DNA of 64,000 nt from a virus, in IMG/VR virus record IMGVR_UViG_3300036790_000178, positions 1-64,000 of that record. One strand, given 5' to 3'. Both the position numbers and the translations under genes were made by a program. This document shows, one piece after another, positions 1 to 7,600 of the stretch; the first letter of the stretch is position 1, and every line of letters begins with the position of its first letter. Below the pieces are notes generated by a model. That model saw only the letters and a program-made list of their open reading frames with translations, had not been told where the DNA came from and ran no database searches.

Positions 1-750
1 GAGGTGTTGCCCTGGCGGGCGCTGCCCATCACGTATCTCGGAGCCTTCGCCTCCCTGACCGTCGTACTGCTTTGGCAACGCCAGCGCGACGTGCAGGGCC
101 GCTACCTCGACTACCGCGCGCTCGCCGAGGGTCTACGGGTTCAGTTCTACTGGCGACTGGCCGGGCTTCCCGACATCGCCGCCTCTTCCTACCTGCGCAA
201 GCAGCTCGATGAGCTGCGCTGGATCCGGGAGGCGCTGCGAGCCGCAGCCGCACTGCCACCGCCGCGGACCGCGCATCCCGAGCTCGCGGTACAGCACTGG
301 GTTGGCGGCCAGGCCACCTATTACGCCGATCGCACCCATTCGCAGCGCAAACGGCTGCACCTCTTCGAGAAGGGCTCGCAATTCTTCCTCATAGCGGGCC
401 TCCTCGCCACCATCACCCTGGTCGTGGCCTGGACTCGCCTGGAGACGCTGCCGATCTGGCACCGCTGGCTGGTCGTGCTGATGGGCTTTGCGCCGATCGG
501 GGCCGCTCTGTGGGAAACCTATGCCGAGCGCCTGGGTCTGCGGGCTCAGGTCAACCAGTACGCGCGCTTCGCCGGCATCTTCCGCCGCGCCAGGCGCTTC
601 GCGGAGCAACTCGAGCGCGGTGAGATGCGGCATGACAAGCGCCACGCGCTGAACGCTCTGCTGCGCGAGCTGGGTCGCGAGGCGTTGATGGAGAACGGCG
701 ACTGGGTCCTGCTGCTGCGCGAGCGGCCGATCGTCCTGCCGAAGGGATGA
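1..750 (+). CDS. Host membrane protein, C-terminal part (partial)
   Basis: The reading frame is open at the left edge, so this is the 3' part of a larger host gene rather than a gene starting at the GTG at base 4. Three hydrophobic stretches are visible: near residues 8-23, near 127-143 (ending TLVVAW) and near 152-168 (LVVLMGFAPIGAALWE). Between them lie soluble segments rich in Arg and Leu, including YLDYRALAEGLRVQFYWRLA. The pattern suggests a multi-pass inner-membrane protein with cytoplasmic helices, loosely like DUF4231/SLATT-type proteins, but the family is not certain. It ends 59 bases before the tRNA fragment that marks the prophage boundary, so it is chromosomal and not phage. Function not assigned. 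Confidence 0.65.
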   Translation, partial: EVLPWRALPITYLGAFASLTVVLLWQRQRDVQGRYLDYRALAEGLRVQFYWRLAGLPDIAASSYLRKQLDELRWIREALRAAAALPPPRTAHPELAVQHWVGGQATYYADRTHSQRKRLHLFEKGSQFFLIAGLLATITLVVAWTRLETLPIWHRWLVVLMGFAPIGAALWETYAERLGLRAQVNQYARFAGIFRRARRFAEQLERGEMRHDKRHALNALLRELGREALMENGDWVLLLRERPIVLPKG

Positions 751-808
751 AGCCAGGCCGCTCGACCTGGAACGCCAAGCTGCCGCGATGCCCGGGGAAG
801 GGAAGGAG

Positions 809-854
809 TGGTGGAGCCAGGCGGGATCGAACCGCCGACCTCTTGCATGCCATG
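809..854 (-). other. Prophage attachment site: 3' half of tRNA-Ala(GGC)
   Basis: Read on the minus strand, these 46 bases match the 3' part of a tRNA-Ala: an anticodon loop with GGC, the GCAAG anticodon-stem arm, the variable loop, the T arm with GGTTCGATCC, the acceptor strand GGCTCC and an encoded ACCA. The segment closely resembles E. coli alaW from memory. The 5' half (acceptor, D arm, most of the anticodon stem) is missing: upstream of the GC before the loop the sequence changes abruptly. This is what remains when a phage integrates in a tRNA gene and rebuilds the intact gene at its other end. Host DNA lies left and phage DNA right. It is not a functional tRNA. Confidence 0.85.
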
Positions 855-939
855 CGACAAGTCCTTTTCACCTAACGCGCTGATTCGCCGGAAAAAACCA
901 TACCTCGAAACGTCCAGAATCAAGGTTATATTGGGGCCG

Positions 940-1173
940 CTAACGCGTTGTTCGGCCAAGGACCGGTACCTGAATTCTGGACGCCGCTTCCGCCACCCGA
1001 TCGAGCTTCCGCGCCAGCTCGTCGTAGGTCATCACCGAGTCCTCGAAAAGTCTCCGGCAAGACTCGAACGTCGGATCCTTCGCCTGCGCCTCGGCCTGGC
1101 GGGCGAGCAGCCGCACGCCCGTCGCGGCGTAGGCCAGCTCTTTGGCGGTGAGCGACAGGCGAGGATCGGGCAT
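940..1173 (-). CDS. Small helical phage protein, 77 aa
   Basis: A short, charged, mostly helical protein (KELAYAATGVRLLARQAEAQ near residues 11-30; YDELARKLDRVAEAASRI near 50-67) with no membrane segment. The ATG at 1173 was chosen because the upstream extension in the same frame is low-complexity Arg/Gly sequence without coding character. No strong ribosome binding site is visible. It is the first phage gene inside the attachment site and is read toward it, divergent from the radC promoter. Similar short proteins occur in tailed phages, but I cannot assign a role. Confidence 0.5.
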   Translation of the reverse strand: MPDPRLSLTAKELAYAATGVRLLARQAEAQAKDPTFESCRRLFEDSVMTYDELARKLDRVAEAASRIQVPVLGRTTR

Positions 1174-1374
1174 GGACGCGAATCTACCGCCGCGCCCCGC
1201 CCCACCAGCAAGCCCGATTGCGGCGCCCTGGATACGGCACAGCGGGTGCTTCCGCTCATCCCATGGCCGTCCCGGACATCCAGGCGATCTTCCGCGCCCA
1301 CCTCGGTCGCGACCTTTCCGGCCAACCCACCGAAACCGGCTGATCCGTCGTGCTATTTTTATCGCACTTTTCGC

Positions 1375-1403
1375 TTGAAACAGGACCATATTTCCGCTAT
1401 TAT
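1375..1403 (+). promoter_or_regulatory. Sigma70 promoter for the radC cassette
   Basis: TTGAAA at 1375-1380, a 17-base spacer, and TATTAT at 1398-1403. Each hexamer is one base from consensus and the local sequence is AT-rich in a GC-rich region. Transcription would start near 1410 and run into radC at 1460. No copy of the phage GGGGAA-N4-TTCCCC operator overlaps it, so this promoter may stay active in the lysogen. Confidence 0.7.
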
Positions 1404-1459
1404 TCTTCCCATGCCAGCCGAATATCCGGCGCGGCGCAGCCAGCAGAAAGCGAGGCACT

Positions 1460-1945
1460 ATGCAGACGATGTATGTAAAGAGCGGGGAGGCCTTCCGGGT
1501 CGCTACTGAGGCGGAGGTTGCCGAGGTCGCCGGCCACTACGCGTTGGAGTCCTTCAACCGCGAGCGCCCGATGCTCGATTCCCCGACGAATGCGGTGCGG
1601 GCACTCCAGCGGGTTTTCTCGGGCCGCGACTACGAGGCCTTCACCGTCCTCTTCCTGACGAGCCGCCACCAGTTGATCGAGTGCGTGGAGATGTTTCGCG
1701 GCACGATCGATGCCGCCTCGATCCACCCGCGCGAGGTTGTGAAGGAAGTGCTCTGGCGCGGCGCGGCCAACATCATCATCGCCCACAATCATCCGAGCGG
1801 TTCGAGCGACCCGAGCGCGGCGGATATCCAGATCACGCACCGCCTCGTCGAGGCCCTGGCGCTGATCGATGTCACCGTGGTGGATCATCTGATTATCGGA
1901 GGTACTGGCACATGGTCATCCCTGAGAAACGACGGCCTGATGTGA
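1460..1945 (+). CDS. radC: RadC/JAMM-domain protein
   Basis: A 161-residue single-domain protein of the RadC (DUF2466, JAB/MPN) family. The metal-binding JAMM signature is complete: H109-N-H-P-S-G followed by D122, with an upstream acidic residue in the segment around residues 74-78. The N-terminal helix-hairpin-helix domain of chromosomal RadC is absent, as in the short versions carried by mobile elements. RadC proteins are predicted metal-dependent hydrolases; their molecular role is unproven, and the phage and plasmid versions are often placed with anti-restriction genes. GCGAGG lies upstream of the ATG, 57 bases after the -10 hexamer. The next gene begins inside its 3' end. Confidence 0.85.
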   Translation: MQTMYVKSGEAFRVATEAEVAEVAGHYALESFNRERPMLDSPTNAVRALQRVFSGRDYEAFTVLFLTSRHQLIECVEMFRGTIDAASIHPREVVKEVLWRGAANIIIAHNHPSGSSDPSAADIQITHRLVEALALIDVTVVDHLIIGGTGTWSSLRNDGLM

Positions 1946-2217
1946 CCCGGGACGCGGACGCCAAGGAAGGCGTCTCCCGTCCGGCACGCAAAGAGGTTTC
2001 CTACTCCAACCCCAGCCCAGCGGATCGCGCGCGCGAACTGATACTTCGAACTGGATTGAGCCAGCGCGCGGTTGCGCGCGAGCTCGAGGTGGACGATCGG
2101 ACGCTGCGCTATTGGTGCTCCGGCGCCAAGCCGGTCCCGAGAATTGCCATTCTCGCGCTCGAGCGACTGGTGGAGCTGAAGCGGACGGTAACTGACAATG
2201 GATTCGAGCCACGATAA
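1912..2217 (+). CDS. Helix-turn-helix DNA-binding protein
   Basis: A 101-residue protein with a C-terminal XRE/YdaS-like helix-turn-helix: ARELILRTGLSQRAVAREL, then a recognition segment with DDRTLRYWCSGAKPVPR and a final helix. It overlaps the 3' end of radC by 34 bases in another frame, so translation is probably coupled. The likely role is a small transcriptional regulator of this cassette or an immunity-type accessory protein. The N-terminal 40 residues are charged and probably disordered. Confidence 0.7.
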   Translation: MVIPEKRRPDVTRDADAKEGVSRPARKEVSYSNPSPADRARELILRTGLSQRAVARELEVDDRTLRYWCSGAKPVPRIAILALERLVELKRTVTDNGFEPR

Positions 2218-2368
2218 GCCCATTCCGCATCGTGATGACTGCAAGTGTCGTCCGTGTCTGTATGCGCGAATCGAGCGGCTGCGCGCGGAGATCCTGCGAG
2301 CCCGGCGCAACGGCAGACCTCCTGAAGCGTATTGGCTCTCGGACAGCGCAAACGATGGACACACTTGA
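2198..2368 (+). CDS. Small Cys-containing protein, 56 aa
   Basis: ATG at 2198 inside the end of the HTH gene, with a stop at 2366-2368. The protein starts MDSSHDKPIPHRDDCKC and has a C-x-C-x2-C cluster followed by a basic helix (RIERLRAEILRARR). This resembles tiny zinc-binding phage proteins. It overlaps both neighbours (20 bases upstream, 14 downstream), an arrangement typical of the tightly packed cassette it sits in. Function unknown. Confidence 0.55.
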   Translation: MDSSHDKPIPHRDDCKCRPCLYARIERLRAEILRARRNGRPPEAYWLSDSANDGHT

Positions 2369-2516
2369 ATTGATCCGGAAAGGCTTAGCTTGTCCCCACT
2401 GCGGTGCAACGTGGGTACATCGCCATTTCCACCTACGCGCCCCGGCTGACGAAAAGCAAGCGATCGCGGGCCGGGACTTCTGGACTTGGAGGCCAAAGGA
2501 GCCTAACGATGAATGA
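2355..2516 (+). CDS. Zinc-ribbon microprotein, 53 aa
   Basis: Starts at ATG 2355, overlapping the previous gene by 14 bases and the next by 8. The CPHCGATW motif gives one half of a zinc ribbon, followed by an HRHFHL stretch that could complete the metal site. The C-terminal half is polar (GRDFWTWRPKEPNDE). The length and overlaps fit a real small phage gene, but no function can be assigned. Confidence 0.5.
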   Translation: MDTLELIRKGLACPHCGATWVHRHFHLRAPADEKQAIAGRDFWTWRPKEPNDE

Positions 2517-2862
2517 ATGCAATGGTGACAAGAACGTGAATTATGCCGGTCGGCTACGCTCAACGAAGCCCACCATCGAGGAACTGCAAAGGCTGCTCGA
2601 TAGGGAAGCGGGCGCGCCGATCGAGATCACGCCGGCTGGCGAGGTCGTGCCGGGAGGGTTGACGGAGAAGATCCGCGCCGCGCTCAATAGCGTCAGCGCA
2701 GAGAACGGCAGCAATACCCCTGACTTCCTACTGGCCGAGTATTTGATCTCCTGCCTAGCGGCCTACGAACGTGCTGTGAACGCGCGGGAGCGCTGGTACG
2801 GGCGCGATGTCGGGCAACAGTGCATGCAGGCGGCTCCGCCAGCGGGAATCGTTGTGGAGTAA
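2509..2862 (+). CDS. Phage hypothetical protein, 117 aa
   Basis: Starts at ATG 2509 within the end of the previous gene. The N-terminal half has a segment of the type seen in many phages (KPTIEELQRLLDREAGAPIE, then ITPAGEV). The C-terminal half is helical (LLAEYLISCLAAYERAVNAR) and ends in an acidic-aromatic region. No catalytic motif or membrane segment. The family is recognisable as a recurring phage protein of unknown role, usually in early or accessory operons. Confidence 0.65.
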   Translation: MNECNGDKNVNYAGRLRSTKPTIEELQRLLDREAGAPIEITPAGEVVPGGLTEKIRAALNSVSAENGSNTPDFLLAEYLISCLAAYERAVNARERWYGRDVGQQCMQAAPPAGIVVE

Positions 2863-2881
2863 CCGTGACAGGTGACCAAAC

Positions 2882-3076
2882 ATGAAATGCAGCGCAGGCT
2901 TCGACGGGTGTAGTTTTCAAGGTGAGCATCGCCACCTCATTGAGGCGGGGGGTACAACCTGGGAGGTATGTCCGGGATGCGGAGGCGCTTTGCACGGGCT
3001 ACACGCCTGCGGAATCATATTCCGAGATGAAGAAGGCAATTTCTTCAGGGGCGAAGAACAGCCGGATCAACCGTGA
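2882..3076 (+). CDS. Cys-rich small protein, 64 aa
   Basis: Begins 19 bases after the previous gene. Four or more cysteines are arranged as C3, C11 and a CPGCGG knuckle around residue 30, with nearby histidines, suggesting a zinc-binding fold. The remainder is acidic. No SD better than GGTGACC is visible. Function unknown; a genuine but minor cassette gene is likely. Confidence 0.5.
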   Translation: MKCSAGFDGCSFQGEHRHLIEAGGTTWEVCPGCGGALHGLHACGIIFRDEEGNFFRGEEQPDQP

Positions 3077-3227
3077 ACGCTGAGCCGTCGCGCGGATAAC
3101 TCAGACGCTGGGCGAATATTTGCCAAGCTGAGCCGGAAGTAGGATAGTTACCCCCAAGCGGTAGAGACCGCAAGGGTGGAAGAAGTCAAATAAATTGAGC
3201 GAGTCTCGCTCAGAGGGTTGGAGAAAA

Positions 3228-3443
3228 ATGAACAGATTCTCAGTCGGTGATCGCGTCGTGCTGAACAACGCTCCCGAAGATGCGCCAGCCGCGACCGTCA
3301 CAGAAATAACCGAGTCTGGATTTAAGTACCGCCTAGACCGGCCGGTGCCTTTCTACCGCGGTACGACCCAAGAAGGCGAGGCTACCGATCTCTCGCAGTG
3401 GCGGCTGGAAAGCCATGTCAGCGCACAAGCACAAAAGGCTTGA
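3228..3443 (+). CDS. Small beta-rich protein, 71 aa
   Basis: The ATG at 3228 has a good ribosome binding site (TTGGAG, five bases before it), so it is preferred to the in-frame ATG at 3195. The sequence (RFSVGDRVVLNN, then ATVTEI and YRLDRPV) looks like a short SH3-like or KOW-like barrel, a fold common in small phage and plasmid proteins. It overlaps the start of the acyltransferase gene by 29 bases, so it may help couple that gene's translation. Function unknown. Confidence 0.55.
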   Translation: MNRFSVGDRVVLNNAPEDAPAATVTEITESGFKYRLDRPVPFYRGTTQEGEATDLSQWRLESHVSAQAQKA

Positions 3444-4500
3444 TTCGCTCCGTGGCGTAGCTGCATTTTCGGTTGGGGTTGGGCACGCCTTCCTCTGCGT
3501 GCAGTTCGTGAGCGGATCGGCATGGCGGTACACGGTCTTGGGTGTATTCAACGCCAACTATGCCGTTGACATGTTCTTCGTGTTGAGCGGCTTCGTGCTC
3601 ACGAACATGATCAGCGGGTTTTCGGTAGCCGATTATTCCGCCTACCTGGGACGGCGGCTGATCCGACTCTACCCGATGCTGTGGGCAGCGCTGCTCCTTG
3701 GACTGGTCGCATTCGAGGCAGTGTCATCGCCGTGCAGCATCTCCCCGTGGGTCTGTCACTTCATCAAAGGGCCGTCGTCGGCTCTCGATTTTGTGCGAGA
3801 TGCGATACCCGGGGGAAACTACGGGCCGGACCCGGTGATGTGGACTATCCGGATCGAGGTCGCGGCGTCGATTGCGTACCCCATCATGCTTTTCCTCTGG
3901 AGGTACGCGAACGGGGTCGGCAAGATCGCACTTTCGGTCGCGGCGCTGGCGCTGCCCTTCGTCTCCCCGAACGGCTTCTCACACTACGCGTTCCTTTTCC
4001 TCGCCGGGATCGCCTTGAACGATATCCGGACGCTGTGGCGCCCGTGGGTGCTGCTATCAGCCGGCGTGGCGCTGATGCTCGTTTCAGGCTTTCTCGTCCG
4101 CGGTCACTCAGCCCCTGCCGACTTGGTGGCCGGCGCCAGTGCCGCAATGCTGATTGCGGTGGTCGTCTACGCCTGCCCGCAATGGATCGGGACAGCATTG
4201 GACAATCGGGGTGCGTTGAAGCTCGGCGAGCTTTCCTACTCGTACTACCTGCTGAATCCGATAGTCCTGTGGGTGATCGCGCGCGTGGCCGACAGACCGC
4301 TCTCGGCGTTCCTGGCTGGCGGTGGGGACGGACGGGCTGCGCTGGTCGCTACAGGGCTCATGCTGAGCGCTGCGGCCCTTGGCGTGGCTCTCGCGCAGGC
4401 AGCGAACCTCGCAGTCGAGAAACCGTCGATCAGATTGAGCCGGCGGGCGGAAAAGTGGATCTTGCAGGCTTTGGGACGCCGTGAGGCGCAGCCGGCGTAA
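3415..4500 (+). CDS. Acyltransferase-3 family membrane O-acetyltransferase
   Basis: A 361-residue polytopic inner-membrane protein of the acyltransferase_3 (OafA/NodX/WecH) family. Family marks are the N-terminal [13 protein letters not shown] with conserved R13 and H24, [10 protein letters not shown] near residue 55, [12 protein letters not shown] near 80, and about ten hydrophobic helices, the last ending near residue 340. These enzymes transfer acyl groups, usually acetyl, onto extracytoplasmic glycans such as O-antigen. In temperate phages they alter the receptor and cause serotype conversion. No SGNH domain is fused. It sits beside a second acetyltransferase and next to the phage's receptor-binding genes, which supports a lysogenic-conversion role. 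The exact acceptor glycan is not known. Confidence 0.85.
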   Translation: MSAHKHKRLDSLRGVAAFSVGVGHAFLCVQFVSGSAWRYTVLGVFNANYAVDMFFVLSGFVLTNMISGFSVADYSAYLGRRLIRLYPMLWAALLLGLVAFEAVSSPCSISPWVCHFIKGPSSALDFVRDAIPGGNYGPDPVMWTIRIEVAASIAYPIMLFLWRYANGVGKIALSVAALALPFVSPNGFSHYAFLFLAGIALNDIRTLWRPWVLLSAGVALMLVSGFLVRGHSAPADLVAGASAAMLIAVVVYACPQWIGTALDNRGALKLGELSYSYYLLNPIVLWVIARVADRPLSAFLAGGGDGRAALVATGLMLSAAALGVALAQAANLAVEKPSIRLSRRAEKWILQALGRREAQPA

Positions 4501-4531
4501 AGGGCGAGAATACGCCCGAAGGGTGGGTCAG

Positions 4532-5044
4532 ATGGGTATTGCGCAATGGCACGACTTCGTCGAAGTCCCCGGACTTGATCGGGAGAGAAAGCGGCGCTTC
4601 GAATGGGCGCCTTCACGCTCTCTGCTGGCCGCCATACGGTCCTACCAGCGACACCGCGCCAGACGAAACCCCGTGAGCCTCATCGCCTCAAAGCTCGCGG
4701 TATTGCGTCACCGGTTCTGGTCCGTCGTGACAGGTGCCGACATCCCGCTCAATTCGCACATCGGCGCCGGGTTACTGCTCCCGCACCCGAACGGCATCGT
4801 GATTCACGATCTCGCCGTGATCGGTGCGAACTGCCTCATCTTCCAGCAGGTGACCATCGGAACGGCATCGGGTCCCGGATGTCCGGTGATCGGCGATCAC
4901 GTCGATATCGGAGCGGGAGCCAAGATCCTGGGCGGGGTGAAAATCGGCGCCTACGCCAAGATCGGCGCGAATGCGGTCGTCATATCGGATGTGCCGGCTT
5001 ACGCGACTGCGGTGGGAATTCCGGCGCGGATCGTCAGAAGTTGA
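4532..5044 (+). CDS. Hexapeptide-repeat acetyltransferase, serine-acetyltransferase-like
   Basis: A 170-residue left-handed beta-helix transferase. Imperfect hexapeptides run from about residue 70 ([18 protein letters not shown]) to the end, with [15 protein letters not shown] and [20 protein letters not shown]. The region around HPNG/IVIHD matches the serine O-acetyltransferase group of phage and polysaccharide clusters. It probably transfers acetyl from acetyl-CoA to a sugar or small acceptor in the cytoplasm. A GTG at 4481 could extend it by 17 residues and would overlap the previous gene by 20 bases; ATG 4532 is chosen because the added part is basic and uncharacteristic. Its 3' end overlaps the convergent gene by 11 bases. 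Confidence 0.8.
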   Translation: MGIAQWHDFVEVPGLDRERKRRFEWAPSRSLLAAIRSYQRHRARRNPVSLIASKLAVLRHRFWSVVTGADIPLNSHIGAGLLLPHPNGIVIHDLAVIGANCLIFQQVTIGTASGPGCPVIGDHVDIGAGAKILGGVKIGAYAKIGANAVVISDVPAYATAVGIPARIVRS

Positions 5045-7259
5045 CGTAGTTGTAGACGCCGAGCGCCTTGCCTGGAGCCGTAATAGCAGGAGCTGTCGGC
5101 TGCCAGACGTTCTCATACTGACCTGAATCGCCAAACAGCGCCCACTGGCTGTTGTTCGTCGCAGTCTCGATATCATTGAAGAGGTTGGGCGTGACGCCAG
5201 AACTCGCGATGTCATCCAAGTAGCCGGGATTCGATGAGAGGACGTGACCCGGATCGTGGTATAGGTACTGCATCCGAGGATCGTGGTAGGAGTTCTCGAG
5301 CATCTGAATTTCAGGCGTCGAGAGCGCGAATCCCCAATTGGACGTGGCTGTAACGGTATCCTCGCCCATCTCATAGGCTTGAATCGTGACGGTCGGCCCC
5401 CACGCGAAGCCGTTCCCTCGGATGTCGGCAATGATGGTTTGCAGGTTCGCAATGCTCGTGACGGTGCCGCGGACATAGCCGATAGTCGGCAGGCTCGTGT
5501 AGGTATTGCCGCTCACTCCCACGTTGGAGTATGAGAGGCTGAAGGTCTCCCCTACCGGATCAGCAAGAGCCGCAATCGTGCCGATATCAGTCTGATACTG
5601 TGCCGTCGTCGCGGCGCTCGCCTTGGAAAGAAGCTGCATGTACGGGGCGACATGGCAGTCCGTCACGTGATGGGTATAGGCGCGGCTCGTCCAGTCCAGA
5701 GTGTTCATCGACGCCGCAAGATATGCCGGACCGTTGCCGGTCACTGTTTGCGTGCCCATCGAGATCCGGATCCGGCTCGACATCGCTGAGCCAAAGGCCG
5801 AGGCGAAGGCGTCACCTATCCCGGCCACCCAGATCCCGTACTGCTCCATGGTGGCGAAGAACTGGTTGTAATTCCCTCCCGGCAGACCTATCCACTGCTG
5901 GCCCACCATCTCGGCGAAGCCTGATTGTCCATACCCGAAGGTGCCGAAGTTCCACACCTCGTTCCCGAGCTCCGGCCATGCCTTCTTCGCTGACGAGAGT
6001 CCGGGAAAGACGGTCACCGGCCCCGCGAGCGATGCCCCGGTACCATCGCGCACCAGGGCCGCCAGGCTCGGCGTAAAGGTCGGGTCGCAGTAGTTGGCTC
6101 CGACCGGGATGTTGAGCCATGCATCCGTTCGCAACTGGTTGCAGAGTAAAATCTGGACCTCGTACGGCACCCCCGGCTTGCTGCAAGTCTTGCCGGCGAG
6201 TCCCCACGAGAAATTGGACATCTGCGGCCGGCTCGCCCAGGTCGGGCATTTCACCCAGGAAGCCATCCAGCCGATGATGCTGGTTGCTGAAATGGCCGAG
6301 GTGAGAGCGTCCCCTACGGCCCAATTCGCCGCGGTCGAGTTATACGTGAGAGACACCGACGGGACGATCTGGCCGTTCGCGAAGACGAAAGTATAGGTGC
6401 CGGTGGGTCTCGTCCAAGCGGTGGCGAGAGTCCCGCTGGTCGCTCCATTCGCGAGAGTGGCCGAGAAATTAAGCCCATACTCCTGGAAGTTCGTCGCCAT
6501 CCAGTCCATGAACCGCAGGCGCGAATAGGGGGTGAGCTTGGCCAGGAACTGGGGATGGAAAATCTGCCCTGCGTCGTAGAGCGCGGTATATGCCGTGGGC
6601 ACCAGCGACAGATTCCGGATATAGTTGACGCCATCGTTCGGGAGCGACGTGACGCCCCAGGAGATACCGGCAGAGGTGGCCGAGGTGACCTGGACGGTGA
6701 TCGAGGCGGTCTGGCTATTGGTCAACGTGCTCGTGACCGAATTGCCGCTTATCGTCACCCCGGTAGGCGGAGTCTGTGCCGGGATCGTGCAGTCGAAACC
6801 GACGAAGAACGTTCCGGGCCCTGAGAACTGAAGGCGAAACGTACCAGTCTGGTAAAGCTGCGAGCAGTTGGGCGGCAGCGTCCCGCCGTTCACCGCGTTA
6901 TTGATGAAGCAGAAAATCTGAGTGTTGGTCGTTCCCTGGCTGTCGACCATGGAGGTGACGTAGCCATCGGAATCGAGCAGCAGGAACGGGCTATAGGAGG
7001 TTCCCTGGATGAACCAGTAGTCCTCCCCGCTATTGGCCGATGCTGACTTGAAGAGGTTGAGGAAGGGCTGCTCCGGCGTCCAGTACTTGAGCCCAGATAG
7101 ATTGACGCCGATGTATTTGCGTGCGGGCGCGAGAATGCCGCCGCTCGATATCACCCCGCCTCCGCCCACGACCACCTGTTGAGCCAGGGAGGTGCCGAGA
7201 GTGCCCACCGCGGCAAGCGATGCCCCGGCGCTCAATAGGAATTTCCGGCGGTTCGGCAT
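5034..7259 (-). CDS. Tat-signal exported protein, glycoside-hydrolase-like spike candidate
   Basis: A 741-residue protein starting at ATG 7259 (TAATG overlap with the upstream gene). The N-terminus [19 protein letters not shown] is a twin-arginine-type signal ending near LAQQ, followed by a Gly-rich linker. The middle region resembles glycan-cleaving TIM-barrel enzymes: VNLSGLKYW near residue 53 and [12 protein letters not shown], in which the Glu of NEVWN would be the acid/base. Other aromatic-rich segments fit a sugar-binding cleft. It is the last gene of the leftward late transcript, after other fibre-like genes, so a tailspike or capsule-depolymerising role is plausible. A secretion signal on a virion protein is odd. 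The alternative is an exported lysogenic-conversion enzyme. Confidence 0.6.
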   Translation of the reverse strand: MPNRRKFLLSAGASLAAVGTLGTSLAQQVVVGGGGVISSGGILAPARKYIGVNLSGLKYWTPEQPFLNLFKSASANSGEDYWFIQGTSYSPFLLLDSDGYVTSMVDSQGTTNTQIFCFINNAVNGGTLPPNCSQLYQTGTFRLQFSGPGTFFVGFDCTIPAQTPPTGVTISGNSVTSTLTNSQTASITVQVTSATSAGISWGVTSLPNDGVNYIRNLSLVPTAYTALYDAGQIFHPQFLAKLTPYSRLRFMDWMATNFQEYGLNFSATLANGATSGTLATAWTRPTGTYTFVFANGQIVPSVSLTYNSTAANWAVGDALTSAISATSIIGWMASWVKCPTWASRPQMSNFSWGLAGKTCSKPGVPYEVQILLCNQLRTDAWLNIPVGANYCDPTFTPSLAALVRDGTGASLAGPVTVFPGLSSAKKAWPELGNEVWNFGTFGYGQSGFAEMVGQQWIGLPGGNYNQFFATMEQYGIWVAGIGDAFASAFGSAMSSRIRISMGTQTVTGNGPAYLAASMNTLDWTSRAYTHHVTDCHVAPYMQLLSKASAATTAQYQTDIGTIAALADPVGETFSLSYSNVGVSGNTYTSLPTIGYVRGTVTSIANLQTIIADIRGNGFAWGPTVTIQAYEMGEDTVTATSNWGFALSTPEIQMLENSYHDPRMQYLYHDPGHVLSSNPGYLDDIASSGVTPNLFNDIETATNNSQWALFGDSGQYENVWQPTAPAITAPGKALGVYNYVNF

Positions 7260-7600
7260 TAGTCCTTCACTCCTCTGAAGTGCCCGCTCCCGCCGTCCTG
7301 TGACCACGCTACCTTGCCGGTAGAGAAGTCGATCCCCCACCAGCTATCGCGCTTGCCGGCATACCGGGTAGAGGACCAGTACCAGTTGTTTCGGCAGAGC
7401 GAGAATTCAGAATGGATCGCAGGCTCTACGCGGCACCGGTCTACCAGCGTGAAAAGCTCCTCGATGGTCGGTAGCCTCAAGCCTGCCCGCCGGCAAAGGA
7501 GTGCGGCGATGGCGTGTTCGACCCAGTCGCTTTCGCCCAGAGCCCATATGAGATTCGTCTGCGTGTCGAGCAGCATGTCCCCGCGCGGCTCGAATCTCAC
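7259..7600 (-). CDS. DUF1566 (Lcl C-terminal domain) protein
   Basis: A 113-residue single-domain protein. The DUF1566 pattern is clear: FEPRGDMLLDTQTNLIWA near the start, GLRLPTIEELFTLVDR in the middle, then NWYWSSTRYAG and WWGIDFSTGKV. The domain has a lectin-like fold and is common in surface and adhesion proteins. It overlaps the upstream spike-like gene by 4 bases and the downstream gene by 1, so all three are co-translated. No signal peptide of its own. A small receptor-binding subunit or chaperone-like partner of the neighbouring spikes is possible. No reverse transcriptase or template repeat was seen that would suggest diversification. Confidence 0.75.
   Translation of the reverse strand: MRFEPRGDMLLDTQTNLIWALGESDWVEHAIAALLCRRAGLRLPTIEELFTLVDRCRVEPAIHSEFSLCRNNWYWSSTRYAGKRDSWWGIDFSTGKVAWSQDGGSGHFRGVKD

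Noticed and set aside
1261-1341. 26-codon frame MAVPDIQAIFRAHLGRDLSG in the radC upstream region
   Set aside because: Too short, without a ribosome binding site, and located upstream of the promoter for radC; no sign of conservation can be judged from the sequence alone.
808-1509. Long rightward frame starting MVEPGGIEPPTSCMPC across the left boundary
   Set aside because: Its start is simply the reverse complement of the tRNA-Ala 3' end, a well-known source of false gene calls, and the rest is the antisense of the 940-1173 gene and spacer.
7259-7600. Diversity-generating retroelement at the DUF1566 gene
   Set aside because: DUF1566 lectin-like domains can be DGR targets, but no reverse transcriptase, template repeat or adenine-biased variable repeat was found nearby.
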